Below are positions 58,873-64,000 of a DNA stretch of 64,000 nt, in pieces. The notes beneath the pieces were generated by a model, which was not told the origin of the DNA, did not search any database, and worked only from the letters and a program-made list of their open reading frames with translations. Within the stretch, counting starts at the first letter, position 1. Every line of letters starts with the position of its first letter. The stretch comes from Mesorhizobium sp. WSM3860 (GTDB lineage: Bacteria; Pseudomonadota; Alphaproteobacteria; Rhizobiales; Rhizobiaceae): contig NZ_NSGF01000005.1 of NCBI RefSeq assembly GCF_002294995.1, forward strand, positions 62,001-126,000, read 5' to 3'. Position numbers and translations under genes: made by a program.

Positions 58873-60432
58873 ATGGCCCTTGCAAACTTCATCGACCGCG
58901 CTGCCACGGCGGCATCTCAGGTGCTGGCCGACTTTCATCTGGGCGACTTCAAGGCAGCTCTCGAAAAGCAGGTCGTGGCTGTCGCCTTCGACAATCAGGC
59001 CGCTTCGTGCGCCGAAGGCCACGCGACGCTGGATCTTGCGGTGAGGTTGCTCGCCAGACTCTATCCGGTTCTGGCAATACTCCCCTTGGACAGCGCGGCA
59101 AACGCGCAAGCCCGAGCGCTGGAGCGCTTGGCAAAGTCGATTAATCCGAAAGTAGGCATCCGGCGCTCCGGCAAGTCTGCCAGCGTGTGCGTGGTGGCAG
59201 GGGCAACGTGCCCATCACTGCGGTGCCCAACCTTCTTCATGGGATCGGACGGTTGGGCGGCAAAGCTGTCGCGTACCGACCCGGTGGGCTCTGGCCCAAG
59301 TTTGCTGCCCTATGGAGCTGGCGCCGCCAGTTGTTTCGGCGCCGCCAATGTCTTTCGAACGATCTTCGCCGCCCAGCTCACCGGCGCCGAGTTGGACGAA
59401 ACCATCGACCTCTCGTTATACAGCTACGACAAGACCAAGGCCGGCGATGCCGGCCCCATCGACTTCCCTGTCAACCTTGGCGAAACGCACCTCGTCGGGC
59501 TCGGCGCGATAGGTCATGGCGCGCTTTGGACGCTAGCGAGACAACCCGGTCTCTCGGGTCGCCTGCATGTAATCGATCCCGAAGCGATCGAACTCTCAAA
59601 CCTGCAGCGCTACGCATTGGCCGGCCAGGCGGAGATAGGCATGTCCAAGGCGGTCCTTGCAACCACCGTCCTTCGATCGACCGCCCTCGATGTCGAGGCG
59701 CACCCGGTGAAGTGGGCAGAATATGTTGCGCGCAGGGGCAATTGGGTCTTCGACCAAGTGGGTGTGGCGCTTGACACCGCCGCCGACCGTCTGGCTGTCC
59801 AAGGTGCTCTGCCCCGATGGATCGCGAATGCCTGGACCCAGGAGCACGATCTCGGAATCTCCCGGCATGGTTTCGACTACGGCCAGGCTTGCCTTTGTTG
59901 CATGTACATGCCGTCCGGAAAATCCAAGGACGAGCACCAGCTGATTGCCGAGGAACTGGGAATACCGGAAGCACAGGAGCAGGTGAAAACGCTCCTGCAG
60001 ACGAATGCCGGAGTTCCCAACGACTTTGTTGTTCGGGTGGCTGCTGCGATGGCTGTGCCGTTTGAACCGCTAGCCCCGTTTGTTGGCCAGCCGCTGCGCA
60101 CCTTTTATCAGCAGGCGATCTGCGGCGGTCTGGTGTTCCAGCTCAGTAATGGAAGTCGCCTCGTTCGAGCCGCGGTTCCGATGGCGTTTCAGTCAGCGCT
60201 TGCCGGGATTATGCTTGCCGCGGAACTGGTCAAGCATAGTGCGGGTTTTCCCATGAGCCCGATGACGAGCACTCGGGTGAATCTTCTGCGGCCCCTTGGC
60301 TCTCATTTGCACGATCCGAAGGCCAAAGATTCCAGCGGCCGCTGCATCTGTAGCGACGACGATTTCCTTGCCGCTTACAGGCGCAAATATAGCAAGAGCG
60401 TTGAGCAGCTAAGCGATGTCTCCGCCGCCTAA
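58873..60432 (+). CDS. E1-like (ThiF/MoeB-fold) ubiquitin-activating protein
   Basis: A 519-residue protein. Residues 1-180 are a separate N-terminal region of unknown type. The ThiF domain has GLGAIGHG (209-216), Asp235 in VIDPEAIELSNLQRY, the loop at 296-306 and four Cys that could bind zinc (C340/C343 and C491/C493). Cys417 in QAICGGL is a candidate catalytic Cys. It would adenylate the Ubl and pass it to the E2-like protein. With the three genes before it this completes an operon of Ubl-E2-JAMM-E1, the order of type II bacterial Ubl (Bil-like) systems. Confidence 0.88.
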   Translation: MALANFIDRAATAASQVLADFHLGDFKAALEKQVVAVAFDNQAASCAEGHATLDLAVRLLARLYPVLAILPLDSAANAQARALERLAKSINPKVGIRRSGKSASVCVVAGATCPSLRCPTFFMGSDGWAAKLSRTDPVGSGPSLLPYGAGAASCFGAANVFRTIFAAQLTGAELDETIDLSLYSYDKTKAGDAGPIDFPVNLGETHLVGLGAIGHGALWTLARQPGLSGRLHVIDPEAIELSNLQRYALAGQAEIGMSKAVLATTVLRSTALDVEAHPVKWAEYVARRGNWVFDQVGVALDTAADRLAVQGALPRWIANAWTQEHDLGISRHGFDYGQACLCCMYMPSGKSKDEHQLIAEELGIPEAQEQVKTLLQTNAGVPNDFVVRVAAAMAVPFEPLAPFVGQPLRTFYQQAICGGLVFQLSNGSRLVRAAVPMAFQSALAGIMLAAELVKHSAGFPMSPMTSTRVNLLRPLGSHLHDPKAKDSSGRCICSDDDFLAAYRRKYSKSVEQLSDVSAA

Positions 60433-60495
60433 GCAGACGCCGACGTCTCCCTTGCCGCAGGGCGGCGGCTTGTGCGCGTGACTATCGGGGCGCCA

Positions 60496-62466
60496 CTATG
60501 ACACGCCTGGCCCGCTCCTCTGCCGGCCGAAGTTCCAGGAAATCCCTTCACCGCGCACGATCCCGGACACCTCCTTACCGAGGTGTCGATCGAGCACAGG
60601 CCGCCATGGTACCAGCGTGAACTCGCGCGATTTCTCGATGACGGCATATTTGCCGCTGGCAAGCTCCAACTTTTCGCGCAGCCTGCCTGCTATCCGAACC
60701 CCAGGCTTGGCTTCGGAATACGACAGTCCAAGTTCGTTCGATAGTTGGCCAGCCACACGGTTCAACTCACGCTGCCGCAGGATCGAAAGCATGTTGGCGC
60801 GGTAAACGATCCGATCCTGCTCTTCGCGCGCGAGGTCTTGCGCGATCAGCCATTGCCGCCGGCGGGCTTGCGCTTCCCGGACGTCACGGCCAAAGCCGGA
60901 GTTGTGCAACGATCCCGGCATATCGGAGACCAGCTCGCGGTCGAGCCAGGTGGCGCCGTCAAAGCCGACCTGCCGCTCCAGGGGCATCGAAGTGAGCTTC
61001 TCGACGGTGACGGGCTCGGTCCTGGCCCGCTGGCGCTCGTAGTCGCAGACGCGATCGAGATGGTCCGTCGCGATGATCCAGGTGCCGTCCGGCTCGCGCT
61101 CCACGCCGCCGATGGCGCGCCGGATCGCCTCCAATCGACGGACATGCGTTTGCGCAAAGCTCTCGGTGGCGGATTTGTCGTGCTTCAGATGGATATCCAC
61201 GTCGTAATGGCCGCCATGGGCGGCGGCGATCTCGGCGACAGTACGGTCGACCTGCCTCGGCTCGGTGCTCCTCGGGGTGGCACACACGATGCAGCCTTCG
61301 GGCGTGGGTTCGGTGGCCTCACCTTTGCCGATGTCGATCCAATGGCTTTTACCGTCAACTCCGTCGACGACAAGGTATTGCCGGTCATTGATTTCGTCGG
61401 CGAGCCCGCGCGCCACGACGCGGCCGACGACGGGCTGTGCCGCCTCGCCGGATCGATCGTGGATCACGCAGTCGGCGGCACTGCGCGTGAGCCCCTTGCC
61501 GGCCAGCTCGCGATGCATGGTCTTGATGATGTCGCCGCGCTCGCCGATGCGCCGCAGGGTGGTTTCCAGCTCGCCCTCGAGTCGCCAGCGGCCCGGGCCG
61601 ACTTCATCAGCCAAGCCCATCCGCTCGAGCTTTCGCAAGCGACCCTGGTGCAGCGTCTGGCGAAAGGTGTCGCGGCCGTTCGTCGAAACAAGACCGTCAT
61701 CGTCACGCATGCGCAGCAGCTGCCGGTCGATGCTGGTAAAGCGTTCCTGCTCCATTTCCTGGCGCAGGCGCTGTTCGATCTCGCGATCGGTGCGAGGTCC
61801 AAGGTCGAGGCTGACCAGCTCTGCCGCGCGCTCGCGGATTCCACTCGAGACATACTGCCTTGCGATGACGAGGTTCTCGCCGCGATCGTCCTTGCCGCGC
61901 ACGATGATATGCGTATGCGGATGGCCGGTGTTGAAATGGTCGACCGCGACCCAGTCGAGCTTGGTCCCGAGGTCCTCTTCCACCTGAGCCATCAGACGTC
62001 GAGTCAGCGGCTTCAGGTCCTCATACTCGATGCCGTCTTCTGGTGCGACTATGAAGCGGAACTGATGGCGGTCGCCATCAGTGCGATCGGCAAACGCCTT
62101 ACCATCGATGCGGTCGCTATCGCCGCCATAGAGCTCGCCAGCTTCGTCTTCGCGGGTGACGCCGTCGCGCTGGAGATAGCGCAGATGCGCACGCGCCCCG
62201 TCCGCGCCCTTGCCGGCGAGCTTGACGAAGCGGGCCTTGACGACGACCCGCCGCTGGCGGAAGGCGGCATAGCGATCGCGCGATTTCAGCAGCGCAGCCG
62301 CCGCCCCGCCGCGCCCTGTACGGCTTCCGGTGAAGCGACCACCGCGCTGCGGCCGGCCGCCGGCCCTGTTGATCGCGGCCCGAACCTGACCGGCATAGCG
62401 TTTGCCGGCCTTCGAACCGCGGGAGCCTATTTTCCCGAGCTTCGGTCGGAACTCATCATCCTGCAT
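60496..62466 (-). CDS. rlxS: RlxS-type relaxase (VirD2-like with DUF3363)
   Basis: From the ATG at 62466 (GGAGG upstream) the protein has 656 residues. The relaxase histidine triad is in DHFNTGHPHTHIIVRG (H182, H184, H186), preceded by RHQFRFIVAPEDG; the second half (VARGLADEINDRQYLVVDG and later TWLDRELV) is the DUF3363 region of RlxS relaxases. It would nick and carry the ICE at oriT. The gene order matches rdfS-traF-msi107-rlxS of ICEMlSymR7A. A tandem-repeat candidate oriT is just upstream of its start. Confidence 0.92.
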   Translation of the reverse strand: MQDDEFRPKLGKIGSRGSKAGKRYAGQVRAAINRAGGRPQRGGRFTGSRTGRGGAAAALLKSRDRYAAFRQRRVVVKARFVKLAGKGADGARAHLRYLQRDGVTREDEAGELYGGDSDRIDGKAFADRTDGDRHQFRFIVAPEDGIEYEDLKPLTRRLMAQVEEDLGTKLDWVAVDHFNTGHPHTHIIVRGKDDRGENLVIARQYVSSGIRERAAELVSLDLGPRTDREIEQRLRQEMEQERFTSIDRQLLRMRDDDGLVSTNGRDTFRQTLHQGRLRKLERMGLADEVGPGRWRLEGELETTLRRIGERGDIIKTMHRELAGKGLTRSAADCVIHDRSGEAAQPVVGRVVARGLADEINDRQYLVVDGVDGKSHWIDIGKGEATEPTPEGCIVCATPRSTEPRQVDRTVAEIAAAHGGHYDVDIHLKHDKSATESFAQTHVRRLEAIRRAIGGVEREPDGTWIIATDHLDRVCDYERQRARTEPVTVEKLTSMPLERQVGFDGATWLDRELVSDMPGSLHNSGFGRDVREAQARRRQWLIAQDLAREEQDRIVYRANMLSILRQRELNRVAGQLSNELGLSYSEAKPGVRIAGRLREKLELASGKYAVIEKSREFTLVPWRPVLDRHLGKEVSGIVRGEGISWNFGRQRSGPGVS

Positions 62467-62568
62467 CCCGGCCTCCGGGTAATCCAAAGCCAGATCAACC
62501 GCTTAGGCGCCGCAGCCTCCTGGCGCCGCAAACTGCCTCCTGGAAAAACGATGTGCAGACAAAGACTT

Positions 62569-62638
62569 CACCACCTCAAAGAGGCGGTGCCTTTATCTTG
62601 CCTTACGCGCCTTGCCTCACGCGCCTTGCCTTTGCGCG
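62569..62638. repeat. hairpin plus three tandem 14-bp repeats, candidate oriT
   Basis: In the gap before rlxS, an inverted repeat CACCACCTC-AAA-GAGGCGGTG (62569-62589, one mismatch) is followed by three adjacent copies of a 14-mer starting CTTGCC (62597, 62611 and 62625), the third copy diverged. A hairpin next to short tandem repeats beside a relaxase gene is typical of oriT. No nick site has been identified. Confidence 0.5.
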
Positions 62639-62656
62639 CGCCACCGCCCCAAACTC

Positions 62657-63340
62657 CTAGCCATCCGGCTCCTTTGGCCGCATGCCATCCTTGCCAAGCG
62701 GCACGAAGAGATCGCCGTTTCGCATGCCGGCGCGAACACGGTCGTGGAGGAAGAACAACGAGCGCCCCGAGGGTGCCTTTGGCCCCTCCGGAGCGACAGA
62801 TTTGCCCTTGAATTGCTTCATGTCGGTGGCCGAAATCCCCGCCGCCCTGAGCTGCTCGAGGTAATCGACGGTCTCTTTGGGCAATGGCTTGCCGTGCTTC
62901 AAATACCCTTCGTAGCGCCCGGGGCCTGCGTTGTAGGCGGCGAAGAGGCCGGGGAATCCGAAGCGGTCATACATGGCTCGCAGATAGGCGGTGCCGGCCA
63001 GAATATTGTCGCGCGGATCGTGCGGATTTGGGCCGAGACCATTGGCCACGCGCATCTCCGCATAGGTGGCGGGCATCACCTGCATGAGGCCAATGGCGCC
63101 GGCGCGAGAGGTGATGGGGCGGCCGTCGCGCATGGTGTTGCCGCCGCTTTCGGCATTCATGACGGCGCGGATCCAGGCCTGCGGAACACGAAAACGCCGG
63201 CTGGCTTCCGCGACGAACTTCTGCCACTTTCCAAGCTGCGGACTTTGGGAGATGGCGACCGGCTCGGCGCCGGTCGAGGCGGAAAAGGCGCATGGCGCGG
63301 TGGCGATCATGCCCAACATCAGGAGGGTCACTCGGTCCAT
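62657..63340 (-). CDS. lytic transglycosylase of the transfer system
   Basis: From the ATG at 63340 (MDRVTLLMLGMIATAPCAFS) the 227-residue protein has a signal peptide and an SLT/lysozyme-like domain with the catalytic Glu in AVMNAESGGNT, then GAIGLMQVMPATY and AAYNAGPGRYEGY. It cuts peptidoglycan to let the transfer machinery through the wall. It overlaps traF by 13 bp. In ICEMlSymR7A the gene in this place is msi107. Confidence 0.9.
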   Translation of the reverse strand: MDRVTLLMLGMIATAPCAFSASTGAEPVAISQSPQLGKWQKFVAEASRRFRVPQAWIRAVMNAESGGNTMRDGRPITSRAGAIGLMQVMPATYAEMRVANGLGPNPHDPRDNILAGTAYLRAMYDRFGFPGLFAAYNAGPGRYEGYLKHGKPLPKETVDYLEQLRAAGISATDMKQFKGKSVAPEGPKAPSGRSLFFLHDRVRAGMRNGDLFVPLGKDGMRPKEPDG

Positions 63341-63876
63341 AGCGGCACGAGCCTCCCGATGATTTTTTGGGCCGGCACCGGCCCGAAATAGCGGCTGTCG
63401 AAGGAGCGATTGGTCTCGTTGCCGAGCAGGAACACCTCGTCCTTGGTGAGTGCCCGGCAGCCGTTCCACCATGGCAAGGGCCGGCCTTGGGCGTCGATCT
63501 TGAGCCGGCGCGCGACGATGTCGCCGCCGATGATGATGGCGTCATGGAAGGCGCAGACATGCTCGCCTGGCAGTGCGGCAAGGCGTTTGACCAGCGCCAC
63601 ATTGCCAGGCAGATAGCCGCGTTGGGCCGCCAGATACGCCACGTAATCAGGCGGGCGGACGAGCACCAGATCGCCCAGCGCCGGCGTGCCCGTAGCGATG
63701 CGATAGAGGCCGATCGGCGCGCTGGCCGAGGCGTTCCAGACCAGCCAGGGCGTGGGTTTTGCGAACGTGGTGAAGCCTAAAAGGCTGAGGCCAATCGTGG
63801 CAATGGCGATCGTCTTGCGGGCGCGAACGCGGCGCAGGCCGGAGCCGATGATGCGCAGAAAAGGACGCCGGCTCAT
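63328..63876 (-). CDS. traF: TraF-type signal peptidase (S26 family)
   Basis: From the ATG at 63876 (MSRRPFLRIIGSGLRRV) the 182-residue protein has an N-terminal membrane segment (IAIATIGLSLLGFTTF), the catalytic Ser in SASAPIGLYR and the catalytic Lys in VKRLAALPG, with box E-like NETNRSFDSRYFGPV. TraF-like peptidases process (and often cyclise) the conjugative pilin. It overlaps the rdfS-like gene (ATGA) and the lytic transglycosylase gene. Confidence 0.92.
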   Translation of the reverse strand: MSRRPFLRIIGSGLRRVRARKTIAIATIGLSLLGFTTFAKPTPWLVWNASASAPIGLYRIATGTPALGDLVLVRPPDYVAYLAAQRGYLPGNVALVKRLAALPGEHVCAFHDAIIIGGDIVARRLKIDAQGRPLPWWNGCRALTKDEVFLLGNETNRSFDSRYFGPVPAQKIIGRLVPLWTE

Positions 63877-64000
63877 GAGCGGCCCCCATCGTCGGCCGGC
63901 GTGGAACCGGCTTTGGGAGCGCCGTAGTGCGGATGGCCTTTCGACCATTCGTCGAGCTCGTCGATGTGATAGCGGACATAGCGGCCGTGCTTGCGGAATT
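63873..64000 (-). CDS. rdfS: RdfS-like excisionase (winged HTH), partial
   Basis: The frame entering from the window end reads FRKHGRYVRYHIDELDEWSK and ends GGRS with a stop overlapping the traF start. This is the C-terminal half of an excisionase-like HTH_17 domain, and the position before traF, a lytic transglycosylase gene and rlxS matches rdfS of ICEMlSymR7A, the recombination directionality factor. Only 42 codons are visible, so another small HTH protein is possible. Confidence 0.7.
   Translation of the reverse strand, partial: FRKHGRYVRYHIDELDEWSKGHPHYGAPKAGSTPADDGGRS

Overview
The window looks like part of the symbiosis island (integrative and conjugative element, ICE) of a Mesorhizobium. 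Supporting signs are a nodA-nodC-nodI-nodJ-nolO operon with nodB moved away under its own nod box, a nod-box-driven noeK-noeJ pair, a conjugation block in the order rdfS-like/traF/lytic transglycosylase/rlxS, an FseA-like DUF6499-DUF2285 gene, small DUF982 and MucR/Ros proteins, and many decayed insertion sequences. I saw no rRNA, tRNA or CRISPR array.

Layout. 0-8.3 kb: a partial RpiR regulator faces a methylated-glycine catabolic operon (dimethylglycine/sarcosine dehydrogenase-like enzyme, class III aminotransferase, FAD reductase, etfB, etfA) that ends beside a GATase/AraC regulator. 8.4-11.4 kb: three overlapping minus-strand genes (Fe(II)/2OG oxygenase, methyltransferase, NAD dehydrogenase). 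11.4-14.2 kb: mostly empty, but with an FseA-like gene read in two frames. 14.3-18.3 kb: an ArsR-serine hydroxymethyltransferase fusion, metK and an adenosine kinase; metE under a cobalamin riboswitch lies at 21.8-24.4 kb, so this part is a SAM/one-carbon unit. 18.9-21.1 kb: a broken cold-shock gene, a MucR homologue and two DUF982 genes. 25-31.5 kb: HAD phosphatase, GabD-like dehydrogenase, P450, OmpW porin and two small proteins. 31.8-50 kb: the Nod-factor region with three nod boxes, a nodD 5' stub, two relic transposases and a MocR regulator. 50.9-55.9 kb: an unfamiliar run of six close or overlapping genes (two lipoproteins, a small basic protein, a membrane-linked nuclease, a four-TM coiled-coil protein and a PAN-domain protein). 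55.9-57.3 kb: decayed Xre-RES toxin-antitoxin and DUF1403/ScpB fragments. 57.5-60.4 kb: a complete four-gene bacterial ubiquitin-like conjugation operon (Ubl, E2, JAMM peptidase, E1). 60.5-64 kb: relaxase and transfer genes with a candidate oriT.

How it fits together. NodD (functional copy not in this window) would act at the nod boxes to turn on chitooligosaccharide synthesis (nodC, nodB), acylation (nodA), carbamoylation (nolO), export (nodIJ) and GDP-mannose supply for fucosylation (noeK, noeJ). The first 24 kb link demethylation of methylated glycines to folate, SAM and methionine metabolism. The best candidates for something little described are the ubiquitin-like operon next to the transfer genes, the 51-56 kb envelope/nuclease cluster, the ArsR-SHMT fusion, the frameshifted FseA-like gene and the 44-codon gene coupled between nodA and nodC. 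All family calls come from reading motifs; no database search was run.
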